From the NCBI RefSeq assembly GCF_029263155.1, contig NZ_JAJCYB010000075.1, positions 28,247 through 92,246 on the forward strand: a stretch of 64,000 nt of DNA. Direction: 5' to 3'. A program made the position numbers and the translations under genes. Shown one piece after another: positions 32,688 through 44,219 of this stretch (within the stretch, counting starts at the first letter, position 1; every line of letters begins with the position of its first letter). The notes beneath the pieces are model-generated. The model was given only the letters and a program-made list of their open reading frames with translations. It searched no databases and was not told the DNA's origin. Origin of the DNA: Pseudonocardia sp. (GTDB lineage Bacteria > Actinomycetota > Actinomycetes > Mycobacteriales > Pseudonocardiaceae).

Positions 32688-33632
32688 CTACGCAGGGCAG
32701 AAGGACACCGTCGTCAGTTCCTCGGAGAGCTCCCAGACGCGCCGGGCGTCCTCGGCGCTGCGGAGGCGGGAGTAGACCTTCTGCTCCGCAGGGGACCCAC
32801 CGAGGTGTCCGGGTCCGCTGGGCCCGTAGAGCCGGGCGCCCCGGGCCTCGACGGCCGTCGCGGCGAGGAGGGCGGGCAGGAGCGCGGTCTCGACGGTCCC
32901 GAGGAGGATGCCGCGCACGGACAGCGCGCGGATGAGTCGCACACTCAGGGTGTCCCGGGGGCGGCCGACCTCCGGGCGAGCGGCGAGCAGGTTCGTCGGG
33001 GCGACACCCGGGTGGGAGAGGTTGCTGGTGATGTCCCAGCCGCCCGCGCGGCTGCGCCGGTCGAGTTCGAGGCCGAAGAGCCCGAGCGCGATCTTCGACT
33101 GACTGTAGGCGCGCCGGCCGTGGTAGGAGCGAATCCAGTTCGGGTCGTCCCAGTTGATGGAGTTCTGGTCGGCGGCCACGCTGATCTGGGAGGTCACGCG
33201 GGCCCGGCCGGCGCGCAGCAGCGGCAGCAGGTGGCCGACGAGGGCGAAGTGGCCGAGGTGGTTGGAGCCGAACTGGAGCTCGAACCCGTCCGCGGTGGTC
33301 TGCCGGTCGGGTGGGGTCATGACGCCGGCGTTGTTGACAAGGATGTGGATCGGCCGGTCCTCGTCGCGCAGCGTCTCCCCGAGCGCCGCCACCGACTCGA
33401 GCGAGGACAGGTCGAGGGAGCGCAGCGACACGGTCGCGCCGGGGGTCTGCCGGCGGATCCGGGCGATCGCCGCCTCGCCCTTGCGCGGGTTCCGGACGGG
33501 CAGGAGCACCTCGGCCCCGGCGGCCGCGAGGCGCCCGGCGAGGCCCAGCCCGATGCCGTCGCTCGCTCCGGTGACGACGGCGCGCCGCCCGGACAGGTCG
33601 GGGACGGTGATGTCGGGTCGGGTGCGTGGCAT
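32688..33632 (-). CDS. Short-chain dehydrogenase/reductase
   Basis: 314-residue extended SDR-like oxidoreductase of the retinol-dehydrogenase/light-dependent protochlorophyllide group: [16 protein letters not shown] (cofactor loop, TGxxxGIG), [14 protein letters not shown], the active-site serine region and YSQSK as the YxxxK catalytic pair. NADP(H) is likely from the arginine in PVRNPRKG. Substrate unknown. ATG 33632 follows gaggggg. Divergent from the XRE regulator with a 174-bp shared promoter region. Confidence 0.88.
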   Translation of the reverse strand: MPRTRPDITVPDLSGRRAVVTGASDGIGLGLAGRLAAAGAEVLLPVRNPRKGEAAIARIRRQTPGATVSLRSLDLSSLESVAALGETLRDEDRPIHILVNNAGVMTPPDRQTTADGFELQFGSNHLGHFALVGHLLPLLRAGRARVTSQISVAADQNSINWDDPNWIRSYHGRRAYSQSKIALGLFGLELDRRSRAGGWDITSNLSHPGVAPTNLLAARPEVGRPRDTLSVRLIRALSVRGILLGTVETALLPALLAATAVEARGARLYGPSGPGHLGGSPAEQKVYSRLRSAEDARRVWELSEELTTVSFCPA

Positions 33633-33806
33633 GTGTTCCCCCTCGTCGGACGTGTGTCACCGAGGTTCGGCCGCCACCGGGGGGAGTACAACGGCCCGCC
33701 GATCCGAGGATCGCCGCGCCGCGCCGCCGGGAAGGGGGGATCGCCGGGGCGTGGCCGGGCGGGGTGCGCCGACGGTAGAAGTGGTACATCAGCAGGGGAG
33801 GAACGC

Positions 33807-34649
33807 ATGGTGATCGATCGGACCGGACTGGCGGAGTTCCTCCGGCGCCGCCGGGAGTCCCTGCAGCCCGACGACGTCGGCCTTCCCCGTGGTCAGCGCC
33901 GCAGGACCACCGGGTTGCGGCGCGAGGAGGTCGCCCTGCTCTGCCACATGTCGACCGACTACTACTCCCGCCTCGAGCGCGAGCGCGGGCCGCAACCGTC
34001 GCCGCAGATGATCGCGTCGATCGCGCAGGGCCTGCATCTCTCGCTCGACGAGCGCGACCACCTGTTCCGGCTCGCCGGGCACAACCCGCCCACGCGCGAG
34101 GCGGCCGGTGAGCACATCAGCCCCGGCCTGCTGCGCGTGCTCGATCGCCTCGGCGACACACCCGCGGAGATCGTCACCGAGCTCGGGGAGACCCTGCGCC
34201 AGACCGCGCTCGGCGTCGCCCTGACCGGCGACACGACCGGCTACGACGGCCCGGCCCGCAGCATCGGGTACCGCTGGTTCACCGACCCCGCCGCCCGGCG
34301 CCTGTACGCGCCCGAGGAGCATCCGTTCCTGTCGCGGCTGTTCACCTCGGGCCTGCGTCAGGTCGTCACGCTGCGTGGACCCGGTTCCCGCGCGGCACAC
34401 CTCGCCGACCTGCTGCTCGCCCGCAGCGCGGAGTTCCGGACCGTCTGGAACGACCACGAGGTCGGCGTCCACCCCCACGAGGTCAAGCACTTCGTCCACC
34501 CCGAACTCGGAGCGCTGGAGCTCAACTGCCAGACGTTGCTGGACCCGCGCCGGTCGCACTCCCTGCTCGTGTACACCGCCGTCCCGGGCAGCGAGAGCTA
34601 CGAGAAGCTGCAGTTGCTGTCCGTGATCGGTGCGCAGGCGCTGCGGTGA
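33807..34649 (+). CDS. XRE-family regulator with MmyB-like ligand domain
   Basis: 280 residues. The N-terminal helix-turn-helix (about 5-75: LAEFLRRRRESLQPDDVGLP then TTGLRREEVALLCHMSTDYY and SRLERERGPQPSPQMIASIA) is followed by a larger ligand-binding domain of the MmyB type (about 105-275, containing RSIGYRWFTDPAARRLY and HPELGALELNCQTLLDP). Divergent from the SDR gene, which it most likely controls, a pairing common in actinobacteria. ATG 33807 follows ggggagga. Confidence 0.88.
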   Translation: MVIDRTGLAEFLRRRRESLQPDDVGLPRGQRRRTTGLRREEVALLCHMSTDYYSRLERERGPQPSPQMIASIAQGLHLSLDERDHLFRLAGHNPPTREAAGEHISPGLLRVLDRLGDTPAEIVTELGETLRQTALGVALTGDTTGYDGPARSIGYRWFTDPAARRLYAPEEHPFLSRLFTSGLRQVVTLRGPGSRAAHLADLLLARSAEFRTVWNDHEVGVHPHEVKHFVHPELGALELNCQTLLDPRRSHSLLVYTAVPGSESYEKLQLLSVIGAQALR

Positions 34650-34687
34650 CCGCGCCCGTGGGTGGCGACGTTGCAGCCGACCTCACG

Positions 34688-34723
34688 CGACAGCCCCGGC
34701 CGGAGCACCGGCCGGGGCTGTCG
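34688..34723. terminator. Bidirectional terminator between XRE gene and katG
   Basis: A perfect 16-bp stem (34688-34703 with 34708-34723) around the loop agca separates the convergent genes. Confidence 0.8.
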
Positions 34724-34734
34724 TCGCCAGGCGA

Positions 34735-37417
<2,683 letters not shown>

Positions 37418-37423
37418 GCCCAC

Positions 37424-37452
37424 AGTCTGGCGCACTTTCTGGAATCAATCAA
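37424..37452 (-). promoter_or_regulatory. furA-katG promoter with a FurA-type operator
   Basis: On the minus strand TTGATT (37447-37452), a 17-base spacer and CAGACT (37424-37429) precede the GTG at 37417 by six bases, a leaderless layout. The AT-rich TTGATTGATTCCAGAAAG within it resembles the FurA operator described upstream of mycobacterial furA. Confidence 0.65.
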
Positions 37453-37501
37453 GAATCGGTTCGGGCGATGACTCCCGGGTGCCCGCGGGAGTCCGTGCTC
37501 C

Positions 37502-38155
37502 ATGAACCCCTCAACTCCCGTCCTCGCCCGAGCGGCCGTCGACGACGCGGTGGCCGCCGAGCGGCGCCACATCGCCGACCATGTCGCCGACCTGTCCGAC
37601 GAGCAGTGGTCGACCCCCTCGCTGTGCGCGGCGTGGACCGTGCGCGACGTCCTCGCCCACCTCACGACGACGACGCGGCTGAGCGTGCCGCTCCTGCTGC
37701 GGGCGGCCGTGCGGGCGCGGGGCAGCTTCGACCGCATGGAGATCGATCTCGCGGCGGCGCGGGCCGCCGCGTTCACCAGCACCGAACTCGTCGCGCAGCT
37801 GCGCGAGAGTGCGGGCTCCACGCGGCGGTTCCCGGGCAGCACTCCGATGGACCCGCTCATGGACCTCGTCATCCACGGGCAGGACATCGCGCGCCCGCTC
37901 GGCCTTGCGTACGCCTCGCCGCCCGCGGTCGTGTCCGCCTGTCTGGCCTACGTCGCCACCACCACGTTCATGGGGGGCAGGCGGCGGCTGGCCGGGGTGC
38001 GGCTGGTCTCGGCCGACACCGGATGGACCCTGGGCGAGGGCCCCGAGCTGCGCGGGCCCGACGTCGACCTGCTGCTGGTGGCGTCGGGACGGCGGGCGGG
38101 GCTCACCGCGCTCGACGGACCCGGCGTTGCCGTCGTGGTCGGTCGACCGGGCTGA
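37502..38155 (+). CDS. Maleylpyruvate isomerase-family mycothiol-dependent protein
   Basis: 217 residues. The N-terminal four-helix DinB-like domain shows the family signature LSDEQWSTPSLCAAWTVRDVLAHL, with the metal-binding His of AHL and a later HGQDIARPLG histidine; a smaller C-terminal domain follows. Family members use mycothiol as cofactor or carry out DinB-like thiol transfers; this one's substrate is not known. ATG 37502 is only about 85 bp from the furA start on the opposite strand, with a small 7-bp hairpin at 37469-37490 between them. Confidence 0.8.
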   Translation: MNPSTPVLARAAVDDAVAAERRHIADHVADLSDEQWSTPSLCAAWTVRDVLAHLTTTTRLSVPLLLRAAVRARGSFDRMEIDLAAARAAAFTSTELVAQLRESAGSTRRFPGSTPMDPLMDLVIHGQDIARPLGLAYASPPAVVSACLAYVATTTFMGGRRRLAGVRLVSADTGWTLGEGPELRGPDVDLLLVASGRRAGLTALDGPGVAVVVGRPG

Positions 38156-38213
38156 GGCCGCATGCGCCCGGCCGCCCGGTTCGCCGACCTCCGCGGCCGC
38201 CTACCCTGCGGGC

Positions 38214-38747
38214 ATGGCATCGAATGCTGGGGAGCACCGGGGTGGTCCCGTCGCGCCCTCGCCCGCGCTCGCCGGGCTCGTGAGCGACCGCGGCGGGGGG
38301 CGGCGGGCCTTCGTCGACGCGACCGGCACCTCGGTCGCGCTGCCGTCGGCGCTGCGCAGGCTCGTGGCCACCGCCGAGGACGTCGGTGCGTTGCTGCTCG
38401 CCCTGGACGCTCCGCTGGTCGGCTGCGCAGGGCGCATCGACGGGGTCGAGCAGGTCGGGACGTCCCGCGGTCCGGACCCGGCTGCCGTCGCGGCGCTGCG
38501 CCCGGATCTCATCGTCGTCGGCGCGGTCGACCGGACTCCCGATCTGACCGATCCGGCCCTGGTCGCGGCGCTGCGCCGGATCGCTCCCGTGGTGGCGGTG
38601 GACGTCGGTCGCCCCCCGGTCGCCCGGGCGGACCTGCGGGCGTTGCTCGGGTCCGGCACCACCGGCGGGCGCGCGCCGGACCCCGCGCCCGAGCCGGTAC
38701 CGGATCGGCCGCCCGGACCGCCGGTGACGAAGCCGGAACTCTGGTAG
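38214..38747 (+). CDS. Truncated iron-siderophore binding protein-like protein
   Basis: 177 residues that look like the first lobe of an ABC-transporter Fe(III)-siderophore binding protein: VALPSALRRLVATAEDVGALLLALDAP, GCAGRIDGVEQVG, and PDPAAVAALRPDLIVVGAVD (the classic E/D-xLxxLxPDLI segment). There is no signal peptide or lipobox and the second lobe is absent, replaced by a Pro-rich tail. Either a degraded gene or a small cytoplasmic derivative. A TACCCT -10 at 38202-38207 sits six bases before the ATG, implying leaderless expression. Confidence 0.65.
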   Translation: MASNAGEHRGGPVAPSPALAGLVSDRGGGRRAFVDATGTSVALPSALRRLVATAEDVGALLLALDAPLVGCAGRIDGVEQVGTSRGPDPAAVAALRPDLIVVGAVDRTPDLTDPALVAALRRIAPVVAVDVGRPPVARADLRALLGSGTTGGRAPDPAPEPVPDRPPGPPVTKPELW

Positions 38748-39060
38748 TGCCGGTCGGGGTAGGTCGTCGGGGGAGGTCGGCGCGGAGCCGGCGATCGGCT
38801 CCGGCGTGCCCCGGCGCGACGCGACCGGACACGGTGGTGCGGGCAGCGGGATCGTCCGGCTCGGGGTCGTCGAGCCCGTCCGGATGGGCCCCGGGTGGCG
38901 GTTCGCCGGCGTCGAGGCGGGATCGGTCGCCGGCGCCGGAACCGGCACGCGCAGTCCGCGTTCTGCGCGCTCGACGACGGCCGCCCGGAACGGAGGCCTG
39001 CCGTCCGGGATCGATCGTCGTTCCGGGTGGTGTCGGCGCGCCCGACCCACGGGGGCGGGG
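38748..39060. other. Gene-free gap with one hairpin
   Basis: 313 bp with no protein I can recognise in any frame. A perfect 8-bp stem (38783-38790 with 38796-38803, cggagccg and its complement) may terminate transcription of the truncated binding-protein gene. Confidence 0.5.
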
Positions 39061-39897
39061 ATGACCGAGTTCCGGATCGGCGGCGAGTGGGCCGTGCCCC
39101 GGCTGGGCTACGGTGCGATGCACCTGACGGCGCCGTCCGGCCCGGACCGGGCCGAGTCGATCACCGTCGTGCGCCGGGCCGTCGAGCTCGGCGTGCGGCT
39201 GATCGATACCGCCTACATGTACGGCGGGGGCGCCAACGAGGAGTTGCTCGCCGCGGCACTGCACCCCTACCCGCGCGATCTCCTGATCGCCACCAAGGTG
39301 GGGATCTCGCTCCCGCGCCCGGGGGAGTGGGTCGTCGACGGGCGCCCGGAGGTGCTGCGCGACCAGGTCGACGGGGCGCTGCGGCGGCTGCGCGTCGAGC
39401 GGATCGGCCTGCTGCAGCTGCATCGCCGCGACCCGGCCGTCCCGCTGTCCGACCAGCTGGGAGCGCTGCGGGACGCGCAGGCCGCGGGCAAGGTGGCGCA
39501 CCTCGGGCTGTCCGAGATCGCACTCGGCGAGCTGCACGAGGCCCGGCGGATCATCGATGTCGCGAGCGTGCAGAACCGCTACAACGTGCTCGACCGCGAG
39601 CACGAACCGGTGGTGCGGGCCTGCACCGAGGCGGGGATCGCGTTCCTGCCGTGGCGACCGGTGGCCCACGGCGCGACCGGCGGGACCGCCGAGGTCGCGG
39701 CGGTCGCCACGGAACTCGGGGCCACCGCGACGCAGGTGTCGCTGGCGTGGTTGCTGCACCGCTCGCCGGCCGTGCTGCCGATCCCGAGCACGACGTCGCT
39801 CGCCCACCTCGCGCAGAACGTCGCGGCCGCCCGCATCCCACTGACCGCCGAGCAGGTCGCGCGACTCGACCGGATCGTGGTCCCGGGTTCCACGTGA
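39061..39897 (+). CDS. Aldo/keto reductase
   Basis: 278-residue TIM-barrel oxidoreductase using NADPH. The catalytic tetrad is visible: Asp and Tyr in RLIDTAYMYGGGANEEL, Lys in LLIATKVGI, and His in LLQLHRRDP. Strand 6-7 and the cofactor end (AVLPIPSTTSLAHLAQNVAAA) are typical of the family. Substrate unknown. ATG 39061 follows ggggcgggg. Its stop codon lies inside a parS-like sequence, and the monooxygenase gene follows 78 bp later. Confidence 0.92.
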   Translation: MTEFRIGGEWAVPRLGYGAMHLTAPSGPDRAESITVVRRAVELGVRLIDTAYMYGGGANEELLAAALHPYPRDLLIATKVGISLPRPGEWVVDGRPEVLRDQVDGALRRLRVERIGLLQLHRRDPAVPLSDQLGALRDAQAAGKVAHLGLSEIALGELHEARRIIDVASVQNRYNVLDREHEPVVRACTEAGIAFLPWRPVAHGATGGTAEVAAVATELGATATQVSLAWLLHRSPAVLPIPSTTSLAHLAQNVAAARIPLTAEQVARLDRIVVPGST

Positions 39898-39901
39898 AAC
39901 A
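39886..39901. promoter_or_regulatory. Possible distal parS site
   Basis: GGTTCCACGTGAAACA matches parS at 14 of 16 positions with the CACGTG centre intact. It spans the stop codon of the aldo/keto reductase, about 24 kb from oriC. Confidence 0.55.
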
Positions 39902-39975
39902 CGAACCCGTCGTTGACGCGTCCGCCGGTGTTGACCACGATCGTCCCGGACACGTGCGAAAGGAACCCGGAAAAA

Positions 39976-40302
39976 ATGATCCTCATCAACGTCAAGTTCC
40001 CCATCCGGCCGGAGAAGATCGACGAGTGGCTCGTCCTCGCCGAGCAGTACGCCAAGGACGTCAACGCCGAGGAGGGCTGCCTGTTCTTCGAGTGGTCGCG
40101 CAGCCTGCTCGACCCGAACGAGTTCGTCACCATCGAGGGCTTCCGGGACTCCGACGCCGGCGGTGCGCACATGAGCACCGGGCACGTCGCGAACTTCATG
40201 GGGAAGGCTCCGGACCTGGTCTCGGCCCAGCCGAAGATCATCTACGTCGACGCGGCCGGTGTCGACGGCTGGGGGCCGATGGGCGAGATCAGCCCGCGCT
40301 GA
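39976..40302 (+). CDS. Putative quinol monooxygenase (ABM domain)
   Basis: 108-residue single ABM-fold protein: ILINVKFPIRPEKIDEWLVL then AEEGCLFFEWSRSLLDPNEFVTIEGFRD in the core strands and a final HVANFM helix. Such ferredoxin-like dimers act as cofactor-free monooxygenases (YgiN, ActVA-Orf6) or as haem-binding proteins. The ATG at 39976 follows an A-rich run with aaagga 13 bases before it; a longer frame begins at 39913. Its TGA overlaps the start of the MOSC gene (TGATG), so the two are coupled. Confidence 0.85.
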   Translation: MILINVKFPIRPEKIDEWLVLAEQYAKDVNAEEGCLFFEWSRSLLDPNEFVTIEGFRDSDAGGAHMSTGHVANFMGKAPDLVSAQPKIIYVDAAGVDGWGPMGEISPR

Positions 40303-41018
40303 TGCGGGTGCTCGAGCTCTGGCGGTTCCCCGTCAAGTCGCTGCAGGGCGAACGGGTGGAGGCCGCCGAGCTCGGTCCGCAGGGCCTGGCCGGGGACCGC
40401 CGCTACGCCCTCTTCGACGTCGCCACCGGGTTCGGGCTGACCGCCCGGCGGGTCCCCGAGATGCTCTTCGCGTCGGCCCGGATCGGGGCGGCCGGGGTGG
40501 AGATCACCCTGCCGGACGGATCGGTGGCCGTGGACGACGCCGCGTTGTCGGCCTGGCTGGGCCGCGAGGTGGCGCTGCGGTCGGTGTCGGAGGTGCACGA
40601 GCGGCGCTACGAGAACCCGGCCGACATCGAGACCGAGGCGGAGTCGTCGTGGGCACCGTTCGAGGGGTCCGACGGTGCGTTCCACGACTCGGCCCGCGCC
40701 GCCGTCAGCATCCTGTCCACGGCCACGCTCGGTGGCGGTGAGCCGCGCCGGTTCCGGTCCAACATGCTCGTGGACGGGGGTGGGGAGGACGCCCTCGTCG
40801 GCCGGGACGTCCGGGTCGGCACGGCGACGCTGTCGGTGGTGGCGCCGATCGACCGGTGCGTGATGGTGACCCGCGCGCAGCCCGGTGGCATCGGGATCGA
40901 CCGCGAGGTGCTGCGCCGGCTGCATCGCGAGCGCGGCGGTGCCCTGTCGGTCGGCGGCACCGTCGCCGCGCCGGGATCGGTCCGGGTGGGTGACGAGGTG
41001 GTGGGCGAGGACGGGTGA
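40302..41018 (+). CDS. MOSC domain protein
   Basis: 238 residues: an N-terminal MOSC-beta-barrel starting VLELWRFPVKSLQGERVEAA with GLAGDRRYALFD, and a C-terminal MOSC domain with the putative molybdenum-cofactor cysteine in VVAPIDRCVMVTRAQPGG, as in mARC, YcbX and YiiM. It may move sulfur or bind the molybdenum cofactor in the reduction of N-oxygenated compounds. No ferredoxin domain is fused, unlike YcbX. Coupled to the monooxygenase gene; the stop sits within a terminator hairpin. Confidence 0.88.
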   Translation: MRVLELWRFPVKSLQGERVEAAELGPQGLAGDRRYALFDVATGFGLTARRVPEMLFASARIGAAGVEITLPDGSVAVDDAALSAWLGREVALRSVSEVHERRYENPADIETEAESSWAPFEGSDGAFHDSARAAVSILSTATLGGGEPRRFRSNMLVDGGGEDALVGRDVRVGTATLSVVAPIDRCVMVTRAQPGGIGIDREVLRRLHRERGGALSVGGTVAAPGSVRVGDEVVGEDG

Positions 41019-41075
41019 GATCGGCACCATCGGGGTCTCCCATCGGGAGAGCCCCCACCACGTCGATCTCACCCG
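41012..41075. terminator. Terminator between MOSC gene and the acyl-CoA carboxylase gene
   Basis: Outer 12-bp perfect stem (cgggtgagatcg at 41012-41023 with 41064-41075) and an inner stem (41032-41041 with 41045-41055). It overlaps the MOSC stop codon. Confidence 0.7.
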
Positions 41076-41156
41076 CGGTCTCACGCCTTCGTCGCGGCGC
41101 GACGCGGGCCCGGCCAGCAGGTCGGCGAACGCGGCCACCGCGAGTAGTAGGGGCCC

Positions 41157-42893
41157 TCAGCCCTCGATCCGGCAGAGCACGGCACCCTGACCGACCGACG
41201 CGCCCGGGGCGACCGCGACGCCGGCCACCGTGCCGTCCTGGTGCGCCGTGATCGGGTTCTCCATCTTCATCGCCTCGACGACGGCGACCAGCTCACCTCG
41301 CCGCACCGGGTCGCCGTCGACCACCGCGATCTTCACGACGGTGCCCTGCATGGGGGCGACGACGTCGTCACCCTGGGCGGCGGCCCCACCCCGGGCGCCG
41401 CGCTCGTCCGCGCTGGCGCGGATCGCCGCGGCGGTCTCGGGGCTGACCGCGGACAGGCCCGGCAGTTCCACCACGTGCCGACGCCCGCCGACCTGGACCG
41501 TCACCGCGTCCTCGGGTGCGGGATCGGGCGCGAGGTACTCGGTCTCGATCCAGCGGGTGTGCACGCCGAACCCGTCCCGCGCGGTGAACGCCGGGTCGTC
41601 GACGACGGCGCGGTGGAACGGCAGCACGGTGGGCAGGCCGTCGACGCGGAACTCGGCCAGCGCGCGCCGGGCCCGGGCCAGCGCCTGGCGGCGGTCGGTG
41701 CCGGTGACGATCAGCTTGGCCAGCAACGAGTCGAACTGCCCGCCGACGACGGTGCCGGCCTCCACGCCCGCGTCCACCCGGACACCGGGACCGGACGGCA
41801 GTTCCCACGCCGTCACCGTTCCCGGAGCGGGCAGGAACCCGCGGGCCGGGTCCTCGCCGTTGATCCGGAACTCGATGGAGTGCCCGACCGGCGCCGGGTC
41901 GTGCGAGATCCGCAACGGCTCGCCCGCGGCGATCCGGAACTGCTCGCCGACCAGGTCGAGACCGGTGGTCTCCTCGGAGACCGGGTGCTCGACCTGCAGC
42001 CGGGTGTTGACCTCCAGGAACGAGATCACCCCGTCCTGCCCGACCAGGAACTCCACGGTGCCCGCCCCGTGGTACCCGGCCTCGGCGCAGATCGCCCGCG
42101 CCGCGGTGTGGATCTCGGAGCGCTGCGCGTCGGTGAGGAACGGCGCGGGCGCCTCCTCGACGAGCTTCTGGTGGCGGCGCTGCAGCGAGCAGTCCCTCGT
42201 GCCCACGACGACCACGGTGCCATGGGTGTCGGCCAGCACCTGCGCCTCGACGTGGCGGGGCCGTTCCAGGTAGCGCTCGACGAAGCAGTCACCGCGCCCG
42301 AACGCGGCCTGCGCCTCGCGCACGGCGGAGTCGAACAGCTCCGGGATCTCCTCGGCGGTGCGCGCGACCTTGAGCCCGCGCCCGCCACCGCCGTACACGG
42401 CCTTGATCGCCACCGGCAGCCCGTGCTCGGCGGCGAACGCGACCACCTCGTCGGCGCCGCTCACCGGTCCCTTGGAGCCGGCCACCTGCGGCGCGCCCAC
42501 GGCCGCGGCGATCTGCCGGGCGGTGACCTTGTCGCCGAGGTCGCGGATCGCCTGCGGGGTCGGACCGATCCAGGTCAGGCCGGCGTCGATGACGGCCTGC
42601 GCGAAGTCGGCGTTCTCGGAGAGGAAGCCGTAGCCGGGATGCACGGCGTCGGCGCAGGCCAGGTCGGCGACGTCGAGGAGCTTGCTCTGGTCCAGGTAGG
42701 TCTCGCCGGCCGTGGTGCCGTGCAGCGGGTAGGCCTCGTCGGCGAGCCGGACGTGCGGGGCGTCCGCGTCGCCGTCGGCGTACACCGCGACGCTGGCGAG
42801 GCCGGCGTCGGCACAGGCGCGCACCACCCGGACGGCGATCTCGCCCCGGTTGGCGACGAGCACCGTGCTGAGGGTCCTGGGCTGCGGGGTCAT
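41157..42893 (-). CDS. Acyl-CoA carboxylase alpha subunit (biotin carboxylase + BCCP)
   Basis: 578 residues. Biotin carboxylase domain: [35 protein letters not shown], the ATP-grasp [13 protein letters not shown] loop, HVEAQVLAD and [20 protein letters not shown]. The C-terminal biotinyl domain has the biotin lysine in EAMKMEN (about 545). It carboxylates biotin for an acyl-CoA carboxylase, probably with the beta subunit encoded at 46998-48527; the pair resembles AccA1-AccD1 (methylcrotonyl-CoA). The ATG overlaps the upstream LLM gene stop (ATGA). Confidence 0.93.
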   Translation of the reverse strand: MTPQPRTLSTVLVANRGEIAVRVVRACADAGLASVAVYADGDADAPHVRLADEAYPLHGTTAGETYLDQSKLLDVADLACADAVHPGYGFLSENADFAQAVIDAGLTWIGPTPQAIRDLGDKVTARQIAAAVGAPQVAGSKGPVSGADEVVAFAAEHGLPVAIKAVYGGGGRGLKVARTAEEIPELFDSAVREAQAAFGRGDCFVERYLERPRHVEAQVLADTHGTVVVVGTRDCSLQRRHQKLVEEAPAPFLTDAQRSEIHTAARAICAEAGYHGAGTVEFLVGQDGVISFLEVNTRLQVEHPVSEETTGLDLVGEQFRIAAGEPLRISHDPAPVGHSIEFRINGEDPARGFLPAPGTVTAWELPSGPGVRVDAGVEAGTVVGGQFDSLLAKLIVTGTDRRQALARARRALAEFRVDGLPTVLPFHRAVVDDPAFTARDGFGVHTRWIETEYLAPDPAPEDAVTVQVGGRRHVVELPGLSAVSPETAAAIRASADERGARGGAAAQGDDVVAPMQGTVVKIAVVDGDPVRRGELVAVVEAMKMENPITAHQDGTVAGVAVAPGASVGQGAVLCRIEG

Positions 42894-43801
42894 GCGGGGC
42901 TCCCGATCTGGAGGGCGGGCGCGATCTCGCGCGCGAACAGTTCGACCATCGCGGCGCGCTCGGCGTCGGGACAGGCGGGGACGAGCACGATCGACCGCGC
43001 CCCGGCGTCGACGTACTCCCGCAGCCGGGCGACGACCTGCTCCGGTGTGCCGCTGGGCACGTACTTCCCGGCGATGGGCGCGAAGTCCTGCCGGTAGACG
43101 GCGCCGAGGGTCTCGACGGCGCCGCGGCGGGCGGCCGCACCGTCGCGGCCGGCGCCGGTCCAGCAGAACACCGCGCCCTCGACCCCGGAGCGGCCGTGCT
43201 CGGCGGCCGACCCGGCCACCGTCGCCAGGCCTGCCGCCAGCTGCTCGGGGCTGTACATGTAGGGCACCCACACGTCGCCGAAGCGGCCCGCCCGGCGCAT
43301 CGAGGCCTCCTTGCGGCCGCCGATCCACAGCGGTGGGCGCGGGCGCTGCAGTGGCAGCGGGTCGAGCGCGACCTCGTGCCCGCCGAACGACACCCGCTCG
43401 CCGGCGAACAGGCGGGTCATCACGTCGAGGGACTCGTCGGTCCGGCGCCCGCGCAGGGTGACCGGCACGTCGACGGCGGCGAACTCCGCGGGGAACTCCC
43501 CCCCGACGCCGATCCCGAGGTCGAACCGGCCACCGGAGACGCGGTCGAGGGTGGCGGCCATCTTCGCGGCGAGCGCGGCCGGGTACATCGGCAGGATCGT
43601 CAGTGCCGAGAGCAGCCGGATCCGCGACGTCGCGCCCGCGGCGGCGGCCAGCGAGACGAACGCGTTGGGGGTCGGGCTGTGGAAGAACACGTGCTCGCCG
43701 CAGGCCAGGAAGTCGTAGCCGAGCTCCTCGGCGCGCCGCGCCGCGCCGACGACCTCGGCCGGGTCACCCTGCGGCGCCAGCATGAGCCCGACGGTGGTCA
43801 T
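42890..43801 (-). CDS. LLM-class F420-dependent oxidoreductase-like protein
   Basis: 303-residue luciferase-like TIM barrel: [28 protein letters not shown], then [34 protein letters not shown], and [27 protein letters not shown] typical of F420-type monooxygenases or dehydrogenases. It would use F420 or a flavin. It is fused by overlapping stop/start with the acyl-CoA carboxylase alpha gene, an unusual partner. ATG 43801 or GTG 43810 may be the start; neither has a clear ribosome site. Confidence 0.85.
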   Translation of the reverse strand: MTTVGLMLAPQGDPAEVVGAARRAEELGYDFLACGEHVFFHSPTPNAFVSLAAAAGATSRIRLLSALTILPMYPAALAAKMAATLDRVSGGRFDLGIGVGGEFPAEFAAVDVPVTLRGRRTDESLDVMTRLFAGERVSFGGHEVALDPLPLQRPRPPLWIGGRKEASMRRAGRFGDVWVPYMYSPEQLAAGLATVAGSAAEHGRSGVEGAVFCWTGAGRDGAAARRGAVETLGAVYRQDFAPIAGKYVPSGTPEQVVARLREYVDAGARSIVLVPACPDAERAAMVELFAREIAPALQIGSPA

Positions 43802-43866
43802 GGTGACCACCCGGACGCCGATGCGGGGAGCAGCCCGGAGGGCGTGGGCGCCGTGATCGAGGCGCG

Positions 43867-43987
43867 GTCCGGGTGGGCGGTGATCGTCGGTTCGGGCCCG
43901 GTAGGGGTGTGGGGCTGCGGTTGATCGCTGTCTCGGAACGGGGAGCGGTGTGGACGGCGTGTCCCGGTTCCGAGACGGTGATCATCG
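43867..43987. repeat. 121-bp repeat element, copy 1
   Basis: First of two direct copies 204 bp apart, aligned without gaps. It contains an imperfect 21-22-bp inverted repeat (43922-43984: tgatcgctgtctcggaac against gttccgagacggtgatca) around a loop of about 23 bases. Surrounding DNA (43811-44219) has no credible gene; long frames on both strands merely read through the repeats. Confidence 0.8.
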
Positions 43988-44070
43988 AAGCCGTGGGCCG
44001 GGGCCGGGGCCGGGGCTCCGGTGTGGCGCCGGTCGGTCGGGTACGGGGTGTGCGGGCTTCGCTGAGCCGG

Positions 44071-44191
44071 GTCCGGGTCGGCGGTGATCGTCGGTTCGGA
44101 ACCGGTAGGGGTGTGGGGCTGCGGTTGATCGCCGTCTCGGAACGGGGAGCGGTGTGGACGGCGCCTCCCGGTTCCCATTCGTCGATCATGT
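44071..44191. repeat. 121-bp repeat element, copy 2
   Basis: Same sequence as copy 1 with about six differences in the first 103 bp; the right arm of its hairpin has decayed. The block between the copies is rich in ggggcc runs. Confidence 0.8.
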
Positions 44192-44219
44192 GCGACCCGG
44201 TGTGGACCCCGGCCACCGG

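Noticed and set aside
38103..40185. Long minus-strand frames over the aldo/keto reductase region
   Set aside because: Antisense shadows of strongly coding plus-strand genes, with low-complexity translation.
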